Part shown: positions 35,475-47,884 of the stretch, in pieces
Position numbering within the stretch: the stretch's first letter is position 1
How the letters are laid out: the number at the start of each line of letters is the position of its first letter
Source: Eucommia ulmoides
Taxonomy: Eukaryota; Streptophyta; Magnoliopsida; Garryales; Eucommiaceae
Direction: 5' to 3'
NCBI GenBank assembly: GCA_016647705.1
Contig: CM028328.1
Coordinates: 8,407,614 to 8,471,613 of the forward strand
Length of the DNA: 64,000 nucleotides
Translations under genes and position numbers: made by a program
Notes under the pieces: generated by a model
What the model was told of the DNA's origin: nothing
The model's database searches: none
What the model saw: only the letters and a program-made list of their open reading frames with translations

Positions 35475-36972
35475 CTAGAATCTTGAATAATGCTTATATG
35501 CTAAAATTGGGGTAGAATGTCCTAACAAAAAAAATAGTAGCCTTTGGACTGAGGTGATAAAAGCAAAATATAAATAGATGAGGCGCCTAGTAATTGGAAG
35601 CATAAGTCTAACTGTTCCCATATCTGAAAAGGCATTCATGAAGTTAGGTCTAAACTTATGTTGGGAATTAAATGGAATGTGGGTAACGGTGTTAAAATTA
35701 ACTTGTGGGTCCAACTGGTAGTATAGAAAATGGCATTTAGGGGAAACTGATAACCATGTTTATGGGGACCTAAAATTGGCTGACAGAGGATGATGAAAAT
35801 TGGTTTCTCCTCCTTATATTCCATATTATCTCGAATGAACAAAAAAAGGTTTTTCTCAAAACTAACCTACCCATCTTCTTCCAAGAGGACTCCCCTATCT
35901 AGAGTCCCAAAGCATCAGGAATTATTTCTCTTAAATCAATTTACTCTTTGGGTCTGGGATATCAAAATCATGTTCCTGACTTCAAATGGAGTTGGCTATA
36001 GAAGCTTAAATCTCCTCAAAATATAAAAAATTTCTTGTGGCTAGTTTTCCATAAAAATCGGGTCACGAATGCTTATAGACCCTGATGGTCCGATGATGTT
36101 TCGGCCTTGTGCTGGAGGTATAATTCAGAAAGAGAACCTATTAAACATGTACTGAGGACCTGTTATTAAGCCAAAATAGTCTGGAATCCGTTTTTAGAGG
36201 CTGAGCAGCATCAAAGATTTCAAGATGGTAATTTGTAAGGGTAGACTGCAGGTTAATTACAAGGCAATAGCGTCTTACCGAACTTTTTTCATCATTTTAC
36301 CTTTATTCTCTGGGAATTTTGGAAGGACATAAATAAAAAAGCAATTAAAGAAAAAGTACACGATTCTCTTTCTATTTTTCATAAAATTGCTTGTTTCCAT
36401 CAGAATTTGATGGAGGCTTTCTATCCTTCGGGGGATTCTCAGGGAATAGCGAAGTCTTTCTCTTCTAATCCTGTCCCTTCGGATACAGGTTTTACAAGTT
36501 GAACACCGATGGATATGCTAAAGGCACTATTGGAGATGGGGAGCTTTGATGGCCTGATTAGAGACCATCTTGGAGTATGGTTGGTAGGGTTCTACGATTT
36601 CATCCTTAAGTGCACATCCCTAAGTCCACACCTTTAGAAAGAAAGTACTCGAGAATCATTATGGAGATAAACTCAGCGGAGGTGGCTAAATTAATGAACA
36701 AAGAATACCCAAATAATTATCTTCTCAGATTTTAGGTCCAAGATTGCAAACAATTGATAATAGACAAAGATTTCATCGGCCAGATGATTCCAAGAAAGAA
36801 AAATTGACGTGTCGATTTTCAAGCTAACTGAGGTTATGAGAGAATGGATGAATGTAACTTCTGTTTAATACTTCGGAGGTCATGAAAAACGTTGTTTTGG
36901 TAGAGAATAGACCATAAGCCTTTGATAGGTGTACGAAATTGCTCTTTGTTTTGTTAGGTACAAAAAAAAAAG
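35475..36972 (+). pseudogene. Decayed L1-type LINE, 3' part (zf-RVT and RNase H)
   Basis: In shifting plus frames: a 'SSLWTEVIKAKYK'-like segment (about 35530-35575), 'GIKWNVGNGVKI' (about 35660-35695), the zf-RVT block with 'WSWL..LKSPQNIKNFLWLVF' (about 35985-36050), and a plant LINE RNase H with 'LNTDGYAKGTIGDG' followed in another frame by 'LIRDHLGVWLVGF' (about 36495-36595). A short A-run (36962-36972) may be the poly-A tail. The upstream endonuclease and reverse transcriptase are missing, as in a typical 5'-truncated LINE. Many stops, so it is not functional. Confidence 0.75.
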
Positions 36973-37045
36973 GTTGGATAGTTGATCTTCATGTCGATCA
37001 AATGATCACAAATGAAAAGGGACAACGGAGTTGGATTCGGGCATA

Positions 37046-40000
37046 AAGTTGTTTACCATTTAATTTTTTTTTAAAATATGGCCTTTTATCTTATTTGCCT
37101 AAGCAACATAAGCCGGGATTGCTAATTTCGATTTTCTCATTTTTTAAATAAAAAAAAAATTAAAATCGGGATTATTAATCTTGGTTGTATGGTCCCTTTT
37201 GAACTTTTTTTTTTGTTTTTTTTTTTAATAATAGTCAGAGGTATAACCTCCGACTAATGTTATAATTGGCCGGATGTGCTACATCCAACCCAATTAAGTT
37301 AAAACCCTAGTTGTTTTCTACAACTTTAAATGCATAAATGGTATTCTATCCGTAGTTGAAATAGACCAATTTTTTTTTTTTTTTTTTTTTTTTTACATTA
37401 ATTCTTTTTATAGAACTCCATAGCACAACTTACAACACTGAAAAATTAATTAGTGAATAATTTTTGTAAAATCATCAAAGTTGCTTAGATAGGCTATTTC
37501 GATGACAACCTAGTTTTTTTGGGCAATTTTGAACGAACAAATGGTAATCTATCAGTAGTCGAAATAGACCAAATGTTTTTATATCAACTATATTTATAAC
37601 ACTCCATAACACAACTTAAACATTGAAAACAAATTAGTGAATCATTTTTAAAAAATCGTCAAAGTTGGTTAGATGAGTTATTTCGATGACGACCCATTTT
37701 TTGGCAACTTTGAATGCACAAATGATACTTTATCCCTAGTCGAATAGGCCAATATTTTTTTTTCACATAAACTCTGTTCATAACACCCTATAATGAAACT
37801 TACAACACTGAAAATAAATTAGTGAATGATTTTTAAAACTTAAGGAAAGAATCATTATTGTTCCTAAGATAACAGTTCAACACACCATATATCCCACCAA
37901 ATTAATTACATTAATGATAACGGGGCTGTTGATCCTAAGATTTTGATAAACAATTAAATGTTGATATTTTTTGTGGAACTAACAGTTTGATTAAGTGTTT
38001 CAGTTTATTAGTTCTAATGAAGATATTATCATGAAGTAATTGTAAAGAATGCAGAGAAGATAACATCATGAAGAAATTGTAAAGGATGCAAAGATGGATA
38101 CTAAGAGATTGAAGATTCCGAAGAATCTAGGTGAAAACAAGTTTAATATATTTTTACTCTTAATATATCCCGATTAGGATCATACACGACACGAAAATGA
38201 TTTTATATTTATGTGTGTTTTGATAGGATCCTAATTAGTGAAATTATTTGCTCCTATGTGTAATTGAAAAAGAAATAAAGATAATTGATTAAAATTGATT
38301 TTAAGATTTTAGTAGAGCTAACCGAGAAAAAAAATCGGTTAAAAGGTTGAAAATGTCAAGGAAAATAATTAAGGAGAAGAGTTCTAGCATGAGCAATCGA
38401 CAGGTAAGTCAACTTATGCTTAAAAGAAGAAGTCTCTGAATCCTCCGGTCCACAGGTAGGTTGGCCTATACTTAAAAGATAAACTCTCTGTATCTCTAGG
38501 TCGACAGATAAGTTGACTTATAAAAATCTTTGAATCAATAGGTCGATAGATAAGTCGACTTATGACGATGGAATTTTGGCTTAGGCTACATCTTGAATTG
38601 GGCGGTTGACCGATGGATGTGTGTTTGTCGACTGATGGCTAGTTTCGGATTTTGAGGATTTTGATTTAAATACTAGCCATTATTTGTTTACTTGGTTGAT
38701 AGATTTTAGGGATATGGATATTTTAAATATATGATACTCCTATTTGAATATCCCTATTGATATGGTATATATATATTTGAAGTATTTCTCAAATTAGTAC
38801 ATTTAATTCTTTCTATCCTATTTATTTGAGTGTGAGAAATATTTGAGGGACTAATTTGAATGTTTTGAAAGACATAATTAAGTCAAATATACCTTAAATA
38901 AAAGGAATCAATATATGGGGTCTATAGGTGATTTTAGATACTTATCTTGTGTAAAGTAGCCTTTATAAGGCTTGTTTCAAGTGGTTATAAATAGACCTGC
39001 GGATTTCACATGTTAAGTGAGATTATATCAAGAACTATTTAGTTCATAAGCTTTTATAAGAGTAATCATTCTAATATTATTTTGAGAGATCAAATTGTGA
39101 GATTAATTATTGAGGGGTTCTTGAGTTAAATCGTTGATTATGTAAGTGTTACCGAGTTGAGTTGTCTAGCGTTCCAATCTGTACTTTTTCGGTGGGTGAG
39201 ATCTTTCTCAGCTATTAATATTTACTGCATATTTATTTTTCTATATTTGTTTGGTTGTTAAGATCTTGATGAAATTGTTTTTTGAATTTTAAAAGCATAA
39301 AAATATTTTAAAACGAGTTGTGTGATAATCTAATTACATGCTCAATTTTGTGCTACCCGTATTATTTTTATAATCAGATTTTTGTTTCCTCACTTAATTC
39401 TATCACTAGTAATTATCGGGGGACATTAATTGAATTTAAATTGATTTGAGGTGATAGAAGCTCCGAGTGGAAAGAGCTTATCAATTTCTTATAATTGGTG
39501 AATTGTGTGCAGATTAAATACTATTGGGAGTATCTAATTAGGGGTAGTTGGGTTTCAATATCTTCCGATAAAGAGATTGAGGTGTTAATTCTTCCTTGAT
39601 TGAATTTGTGAGTAATTTTGTAAAGGTTCCATCCTTACTTGGAAAAATGATAGTTAGAGTGTTTCTGTGAAGTTTTGATTCTTTAGCCTATAAAAAGAAT
39701 TAGGTTATTCTTGAGCCTGTAAAAAGTATAGGTTATTTTTGAGCCTGGGAAAAAGAAGAGGTTATTCATAAGTTTGGGAAAAAGAATTTGTAAAGGTTGA
39801 TTCTGAGCCTGTGAAAATAATCATTGTGTAAATGTTTGGTTCCTACCTGTTTAAAGAAATCTTAGTGATTAGTGGGTGCGAATCTCCATGGAGCTCGGAA
39901 GACTGGATTAGCCAAGAATAGCTTGGTGAACCAGGATATATCGTGGTGTGTTGTCTTATTTATTTTACTTATATTGTTGTTTAGTGTGCATCTAGTTGAT

Positions 40001-40966
40001 AACACATATCCGCTGCTCTAAAGATAATAATTAATTTTATAAAATTAATTGTTTGAATTTTTGAAGTGTTATTATTATTCTGATAATTTTTAATACTACC
40101 CAATTCATCCCCCCTCTTGGGTAGCTCACTGGGTCAACAGGGGCCTGGGTGATCAACCCTAATCCATTTTCAATATTGTAAGTTGTGTTATGGAGTGTTA
40201 TGAACAAAGTTTATGTAAAAAAAAAAAAGGTCTATTTTGGCTAGGGATAGAGTATCGTTTGTTTGTTCAAAGTTTCCCAAAAAAGGGGGTTGTCATCGAA
40301 ACAACGATTTAGGTAATTTGATGATTTTTTAAAAATAATTCACTAATTAGTTTTCAGTGTTGTAAGTTGCGTTATGGAGTGTTATAAACAAAGTTTATGT
40401 ACAAAAAATATTGGTCTATTTCATCTAAGGATAGAGTACCCTTTGTGCGTTCAAAATTGACAAAAAAACTTCATGTCATCAAAATAGTCCATTTGGGCAA
40501 CTTTGATGAATTTTTAGAAATTATTTACTAATCCGTTTTTAGTGTTGTAATTTATATTATGGAGTGTTATGAATAGAGTTTATGTAAAAATATTATCTAT
40601 TTTTACTATGGATAGAATACCGTTGGTGCATTTAAAGTTATCGAAAACACTGGGGTTTTACCTTAATTGGTCGGATGTAGCATATCCGGCCCATTATGAC
40701 ATTAGCCGGAGGTTATACCTCTGGCTATAATTAATTAAAAAAAAAGAAAAAAGAATTCAAAAGGGATCCTATAACGGGGATTAAAAATCTTGGTTTTATT
40801 TTTTATTATTTTATTTTCTTTGAAAAAAAAATCTGAAAGTTGGGATTAGCAATCCCGACTTTAATAAGTCGGCATTACTCCAACTAAAGCAGGTTAGGTA
40901 AATAAGAAAAAAGGACATGTTTTCAAAAAAAAATAATTAAAAAAATAATTAAATGGTAAGAAACTC
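37046..40966. mobile_element. MULE-like element with long TIRs, interrupted by a solo LTR
   Basis: The left end AAGTTGTTTACCATTTAA and reverse complement of the right end GAGTTTCTTACCATTTAA resemble the GAGTTCTTTACC family. Arms about 37046-37320 and 40640-40966 are inverted, sharing 'ggccggatg..gc.acatcc', 'ggaggttatacctc' and 'aaagtcgggatt'-type blocks. Inside the arms, about 180-bp tandem repeats (37320-37850; inverted 40150-40660) match those at 23045-23565. I could not find a TSD. No transposase. Confidence 0.7.
37927..40139 (+). mobile_element. Solo LTR, 2213 bp, TSD GGGGC
   Basis: A perfect TSD, GGGGC, lies at 37922-37926 and 40140-40144. Ends are TGTTGATCCTAAGATT and CACTGGGTCAACA. 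The block 'cccctcttgggtagctcac' just before the right end is typical of long plant Copia LTRs, although superfamily is inferred because no internal region remains. Short repeats such as 'gtcgactta' recur near 38405-38620. It belongs to the same family as 49419-54352. Confidence 0.92.
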
Positions 40967-42847
40967 TCTAAGCAGATGCCTAACCAATTTGGACCTTGCC
41001 ACTTGCATACAAAACTCAACCAAGGTGGTTCACTTGTTGAAAATAGCACGTTCATCTCGCTTTTAGTTCATTTTTGCCACACCAACATAGTCGCCAAATG
41101 AAGTCACTCAGCATGAGAGTAAGTATATTAGGAAGGCAAGTAGATAAGTAGGAAGAATGGTTAAGGAATGGAGTATATGGAGTCATAAATTTTGTTATAA
41201 ATGAGTTGCAACTGAATGAAATGACAATAGGATTATAATTACTATGTTAATGGAATGATCATTCTCATTTCTATGTTTTGTGATAAAAGGGATTAATTGT
41301 GGTATTAGAATGATCATTCTCATTCCAATATTTGGTTAGTGCTGTGAATATTAAATCTGGAAGAGAATGCATATGCACAATAAAGTCTCTATTTAAAAAA
41401 CATAAATTTTTTTTAATAGAGAATATTCAAACAAATACTAAATGAAATTATCCATGCATATGGTCACGAATTAAAAGTACAACCCAAAAATGAAACAAAA
41501 AGACAACTAATTTATAAAAATATAATAAAATTAAAATTACATCTTTTTTTTTTTCTTTTTTTTGGTAGCTCAAAAATTTATAATTAAAATTTTAAATGAA
41601 TAATTTTAGACAATTACTAAATTATTTGTTGACATACACTGGAAAATTGTATATATCAAAAAAGGTATTTTTTGGATAATGAGTGACAATTGTCTCCTAT
41701 AATAAACATGAGAACAGTTGCTTAAAGGCATTACCATAAATTTAACAATAACCATTAGTAAGAAAATAAAGATAAATATAATGCTCTCAGACATTACTTT
41801 AATAAAATCGATTTGTCTTAATTCTAATCCCCAAAATGTTTAATATAACCATAACCGTAAGTAAGAAAATGAAGATAAATATAATGCTCTCAGGCATTAC
41901 TCTAATAAAATCGATTGGTATTACTTTAATGCTCTCAAGAATTATCATAAATCTAACTATAACCATTAGTAAAAAAATGAAGATAAGTATAATGCTCTTA
42001 GAAATAATTTACCTAATACGGAATTCATAAATTTACCAAAAATGTTTCAGCTAAACAAACCACCAAATTTACTATCATAAATTCAAAACAGCCCAAAATA
42101 AATTTCAATAGACTCATAACTCATTGACTTGTGAAAACCTATCCTTCAAAACATCATGATTATCCTCCTTGATTTTTGAATAATAGACTATATTTTAGAC
42201 TATATTCACTAACTACTAAAAATATTTTAATAGCAATAACCACAACAATTCTATTTTTGCATTGAACATTAATACCCAAAGCCAAACTATCCCAATTAAA
42301 TACAAATTCTATTGAGCAATATTATCTTATGATTTATCCAATATACTTATGTTACCAAGCTCAAATTTCTATTTAGATAGATTGAACATTAATGTGAGTG
42401 GTTTTTGATTTTTTTATTTTATTTTTATTTTATGTTTCTAAGTTTATATAACAAAATTATTCCAACCTTTGTTGTTATTATTTTTTTTAGGAAAAATATA
42501 ATTATTTTAAAATTTTTGGGAACGGAAAGGAAAAAAAATAAATCAAGAATAGAAACACTAAAAATACCTTACCTTAGTATTTTCGTTAGCACCATGAAAA
42601 TTTGGGAACAAAAATCTAAGACAAAAGAAGACAAAGATTTAAGTACAAATCTAATTAAGTACATAATAGAATAAAAATCTAAGACTGAACAGAATTCTCC
42701 TTGGCCTTCATCACTTCCAAACATATTTTTCTACAGTGGACAGAAAATAAAATTTGGGAAAGGACAACAATAGATTTTTTGGGTTAATTTTTTTTGTTGT
42801 GCCTAATTTATAGAGGAGAACGAAAAGAAATTTAGGAACATAATTAA
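40967..42847. other. AT-rich region with short repeats, no gene
   Basis: Between the MULE-like element and the second PIF/Harbinger element. 'gaatgatcattctcatt' occurs twice near 41255 and 41308 and is nearly palindromic, perhaps a small MITE remnant. A tandem repeat sits at 41755-42005. Open frames of 62-90 codons look like chance in AT-rich DNA. Confidence 0.5.
41755..42005. repeat. Tandem repeat, about 105-bp period
   Basis: 'gataaatataatgctctcag' starts near 41770 and 41872, with a third diverged copy ('gataagtataatgctcttag') near 41982. Confidence 0.75.
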
Positions 42848-43883
42848 TAAGGCCCCATTTGGTTAGTGTTTCCATTCCAACCAAACTCAACCCAACCCAA
42901 AAATTTTGAAATGAATTTTTGGGAACGCGTTTGGCAACACAAAACTCAACCCAACCCAACCCAAAAAATGAGAATTGATTCACAAAATCCTAAGGAAATG
43001 AGAAACAAAAAAAACTTTTTTTTTTTGTGCCCAAAAAACTCAACCCAAAAAAATGACGTGCTTGGAATTAATTAAATTGTTATTGAAACCGTCTTCAACT
43101 TTTGTTAGCTCAAAACAATAACTTTTTTATTTTTCATTTTCCCTCCCAGCTGTGGCTTGTGTGTCTTTGTCTTCATCTTCGTCATTGTCCTCGCGTGTGT
43201 TCTTCGTGTTCGTCCTCGCCGCCTCCTCTCCTCTCATCTCCTCTCCTCGCAATCGTTCTTCCTCCTCCTCTCGTCATTGTCGTCTTCCTTCTTCGTTGAC
43301 TCACTTCTTCATCATCTTCGTCTACTCATTTCAATTTTCAATTTCGAAATCGAAATTGAAAAGCAAAACTCAATTTCGCTTTTTGATTTCGATTTTTATT
43401 TCTATTTTCGATTTCAAAATCGATGAACCTTAGTTCATCACGAAATCGATTTCATCGCTGCTGGTTTCGGATTTCAATTCTAGGGTTGGTTTCGATTCGA
43501 TTTCAGATTCCTCTTCCCTCCGCCGCTGGTTTTGCCATTTCTGGTTTGGTTTGTTCCGATTTTTACTTTGTTTTTGATGTTTTCTTCTTCTTCTTCGATC
43601 CATCCAGATCTCGATCATTGAAGGCAAGTAACAAGATTTCGATTATGATTTCGTTTTTGGTTTGGTTTCAATTCTAGGGTTGATTTCGATTTCGATTTCA
43701 TTGCTCGTTGACGAAATCAATTTCGATTTCGTTGATCGTTCATGAAATCGATTTCATGTGGAATTCGATCAATGGAGGATGTTGTTCGGTGAAGATGATG
43801 AAGACAAAGGAAGAGAAAAGTAAAAAAAAAAAAAGAAATAAAAAAAAAAACAATTGTGAGGAAACAATTATAGGATAATATCG

Positions 43884-44856
43884 GGGTTAATTACACTTTA
43901 CTCCCTTGTGGTTTGGCCGATTTGCACTTTACCCCATTGTGGTTTAAATGTCACCACTTACCCCCCCGTGGTCTTGGACTTAAGTGTCACGGTTAAAATT
44001 AAGGATAATTGTGTCTATTCACTTTAAAATTAAGGGTAATTTTGTTATTTTCCTTAAATAATTCAAGGGATCTATTTGCAAAAATTTTAAAAATTAAAAG
44101 GGTCAAAATGTATTTTTCTCCAAAACTTTTCTCTGCTCCGACGGCTCTGACTGCTCTGGCGAACTACCGACGTCTTCTCTCTCTCTCTTTCTCTTCTGGG
44201 TAACAACCACCCCCATACCGGCCACCACCCAACGCGCCGGCCACCCCCAACCCAACCATCCACATCGACCACTCCAAACATCACTCATATACATATACAT
44301 ATACATATACATACACATACATATACATATACATACACATACATATACATACATACATACACATACGAACTAGGGTGTCGATTTCGAAATCGAAATCGAA
44401 ACGGATAAACGGCGAAGACGTGAGGGTTTTTCGATTTCAAAATCGATTTCGAATGTGACGGGGAAGATGGAGAAGAAGATGAAGACGACGGCGAAGACGG
44501 AGAAGAAGACGAACGTGAGGGTTGAGGGTTTCGATTTCGAAATCGATTTCGATTTCAAAATCGAAATGGAGAGCAGACGGCGAAGACGGAGAGCAGACGA
44601 AGAAGAAGAGAGATGTTTGAAAAAATACATTTATGGCCCCTTAAGTTTTCAAATAGTATTAAAATAGTCCTTACCCAATTTTTCAAATAGTATTAAGGGT
44701 ATAAATGTCATTTTATACTATTTAACGGATTTTCGTTGACTTCTATCCATTGACCGCTAGAGTTAACGGAAAATGTAACCGTGGCACTTAAGTTCAAGAC
44801 CAAGGGGGGGTAAGTGGCAACGTTTAAACCACAAGGGGGTAAAGTGTAATTAACTC
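43884..44856. mobile_element. MULE-like MITE with 10-bp TSD
   Basis: A perfect 10-bp TSD, GATAATATCG, lies at 43874-43883 and 44857-44866. Ends GGGTTAATTACACTTTAC and (reverse complement) GAGTTAATTACACTTTACC continue as inverted repeats with 'ccc.ttgtggttt' blocks for more than 100 bp. The interior carries GC-rich sequence (44130-44280), an (ATACAT)n tract and 'cgatttcgaaatcgaaatcg' repeats. It shares ends with the short element at 49192-49394. Confidence 0.9.
44281..44366. repeat. (ATACAT)n / (ACAT)n microsatellite
   Basis: About 85 bp of tandem ATACAT with ACAC variants, inside the MULE MITE. Confidence 0.9.
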
Positions 44857-45022
44857 GATAATATCGTTACCAAATGCGATTCTGTTTCCAGCACAAAAAA
44901 AAAAAAACAAAAAAATTATCGTTACCAAACGCAATTCTGTTTCCAGTAGGAAACATAATTCTCAACCCAACCCATCCCAGTTGGGTTGAGAAAAGTGGGA
45001 ATACTAACCAAACGCCACCTAA

Positions 45023-46192
45023 ACAAATGGCATCTTAGCTTGCAGCATAGATAACCTTTCTATCCTTAATTGTACTTTGGCCTTCGAACTTCTAAACAAT
45101 TAGGATTACTACTCATTCTTATTTAAAAGACTTTGTAAACTTTCATTTTCCATTACATGTGACCCATTAAGTTCATATCAAAAGTTGTACGATGAAAACA
45201 ATTAATTAATTAACTAATTAAAATTGAAACAGTTCCAATTTTGCCCTTTTAGGGTAAATAATTTTTCCAAGGCATCTCCTCCAACTATGAGTCACGTCTA
45301 CCCACATTGGCATCATATCTAGTTTATAGAAATTTCACTAAGAGAATCCCCTCAGTTATGATTCACATATAAGATCTTTCTGTATGGTGCTCCCGAAAGG
45401 ACCAACATGGTATAGATAAAGTTAAAAATCCCTAATTTAATCGTATGTATATTGATTGATAATATAATCCCTTATAATCTCTTCCCAACTGTCACGCTAC
45501 TCTAACTAGAGGTTTGGGTGAATTATATTAAATCGAATCAAATATGACACATATCTCTTTACTGAAAGTGATAGATCCTATCTTGCATATTCATATATTC
45601 ACATGTATGTTCCATTATACCTAGTGAATACCTTTGATGTTTCGTCTTTATAATACAATACTCGATATTACCAAAGTATAGAAAACCATAGATGTATATA
45701 CAATACCTCAAGTCATGTCAAAAGATCATAGGTACTATCACAACTTAGTTATCATATTTTAACATTGAGCAAAGTTACCATGTAGAATATCAAGGATGAT
45801 CACTTCTAGTCCCTTATTATACTAGTAAGCCCCTTATGGTTGTCATAGTATCTCATAATAATGGTTTGGGATTCAACATTCTCATAAGAGAAAACACCCC
45901 ATCAAGCTAGCCTAAATTGTTATAAACATAGTTTAACAATTCAAGGCCAACTAGGAATAATTTAAAATACAAGTTACTAAATGTCTTTGGTCTGCGCTTT
46001 TTAATCACATTAAAGAGTTAAAACATTTCAACTTTACATCCAAGATCTACATAAAAAATGATACCATTCAATAATAGTATCAAACTACTTTTAATGAAAC
46101 TTGAGATTGTAATATTTTATAGATAGAAAGCCATTGAATGTATGAATACAAAATTGACTATAGGGCTTACATCCAATATATCCTCCTTGTAA
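45023..46192. other. Unassigned sequence, possible old LTR-element remnant
   Basis: AT-rich, no coding sequence. Phrases such as 'agtaagccccttatggttgtc' (near 45825) give the impression of an old retroelement untranslated region, but I found no termini or TSD to support a call. Confidence 0.35.
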
Positions 46193-46197
46193 AGCCT

Positions 46198-47785
46198 AGT
46201 TCTTACGCATGTATATTTTTAGTTCTATTTTAGAACATTTAGAAAAATAACGAGGTGTATTGTGTCATTTAATATTTATTTTAAAAAGTTTAGGGATTTA
46301 ATAAATATATATAATATTAGCTATTATGATAAGATCAAAAAAAAATTGTGGATCAAATTGTTGCCTTTCTTATTAAGGAAGGCAACAATCAATATATATA
46401 TATATATATATATATATCAAAAGGTACACGTGGAAGGCACTATCCAAACCAAAAACAAAAATAAAAAATATATTTCATTTGCAAAGAATACAATTTAAAA
46501 TAAAAATTTACAAATTGCACTAAAACGATAATTTTTAGTATTCCGTTAACTAATAAAAAATTTGACAGTCGATTAACATTTTTTTGCTAATTACATTATT
46601 AACGGGAAGAATTTTATAGTCGTTGTTCTAATAATTTTTGTACAGTTAACATTAACTTATGAACACTAGGCGTTTAAAAATTTCGGATAATCAAAATTTG
46701 GGGAATGAAAAATGGGGCATTTTAGGGCCACGCATTGCATATTATGTTTATTTTAACTAAATTATTAGTTTAGGGCCTATTGTTGTTAGGTTCCCAGGAG
46801 ATGCTGCCCGCGTAGTATTTCGGCAACAGTGTTTTGGTAGCACGAAAAATCAAGGTGAATGTACTGTCTTCTATGTAAATTGTTAAATTCTATTTTCGTA
46901 CTAAAATATGAAGGAAAAAAAAAAGGGAGTTTATTGAAATAGATCATTTTATAAAGTTAAGCGAATCAAGTAGATTTTTAAATGTGGAAAGTGATTTTAT
47001 TATCCGACTATGCCATAGTGTGATCCCGTCAGGAGGACATGTCTTGTGGGATGTTGTTGATCCTAACAGGAGGGCATATCCTGTCGGACGATATATTGTG
47101 ACCTGTCAAGAGGACAAATCCTGCAGGTGGTTGATTATGTTGTTGATATGTTGAGAGTTGTTAGGAGGGCTAGTCCTGCAGGTAATTAATTATGTAGTTG
47201 ATATATTGAGACCTGTTAGGAGTGAAAATCCTGCAGGTGGCTGCCCCTACCATTGGGGATATTAAATGTCCCTAACATTGATAGCCACTTTAGATGACAC
47301 ATTTGTACAGATTACGGTACCGTCGTAACTCCCAATTGTGAGATGAAAAGATCTTATGGTTAGTAAGAAAATATGAATGCGGTATTTTATTATATGTCAA
47401 AATGTTTGGATTGGTCAATTTAAATACATTATCTTATTGCAATGATGACTGTCGAATTTTATTCCGACTTGGTATGCGGTTATATTATATTATATTTTGG
47501 AAAGTGGTATTTGATAATTATACTTGATTCATGAATTATTTTTATTATGAAGACAGTATACCAATAAAATATTTGGTTTCAGGTGTCGCAACTAGGGACA
47601 AGTCCATTATTGGCACTAGGTAGAGTCAGGAGGTGGAATCATTTTGGAGGGTTGGCCGGACAGATGTGAACCGTGGAAGATTAAGTTTTTTTGTGGTTTT
47701 GTTATGAATATTTGGGATAGGTGTATTTCCAAATTTTGAAGTGAGTAAATATATATATTTTTAGCATTTTTTTTTATAGTAGTTC

Positions 47786-47816
<31 letters not shown>

Positions 47817-47879
47817 GGTAACGTCAAGTCGACGTCACACCTGACCTCAGGCAATGGGGGCCCGGGAAGGGGTGTGACA
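46198..47879 (+). mobile_element. Solo LTR (Ty3/Gypsy-type), 1682 bp, TSD CTCCT
   Basis: A perfect TSD, CTCCT, lies at 46193-46197 and 47880-47884. Ends TGTAAAGCCTAG and GGGGTGTGACA. Tandem-like 'cctgcaggtggttgattatg' and 'cctgtcgg' phrases occur at 47020-47250. It is related to the LTR at 51112-53874: both share the start, a 'ttagggcctattgttgttaggtt'-like block and 'ggtaccgtcg' near the centre. Confidence 0.92.
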
Positions 47880-47884
47880 CTCCT

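Larger units (their letters stand above)
42851..45019. mobile_element. PIF/Harbinger-like element, TSD TAA, with nested MULE MITE
   Basis: TSD TAA lies at 42848-42850 and 45020-45022. Ends GGCCCCATTTGGTTAGTGTT and (reverse complement) GGTGGCGTTTGGTTAGTATT match the copy at 29794-30948, as do subterminal 'cacaaaactcaacccaaccc' and 'gttaccaaacgcaattctgt'. The interior has 'tttcgatttcgaaatcg'-type repeats and pyrimidine-rich coding-like sequence. A 973-bp MULE MITE (43884-44856) is inserted. No transposase. Confidence 0.9.
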
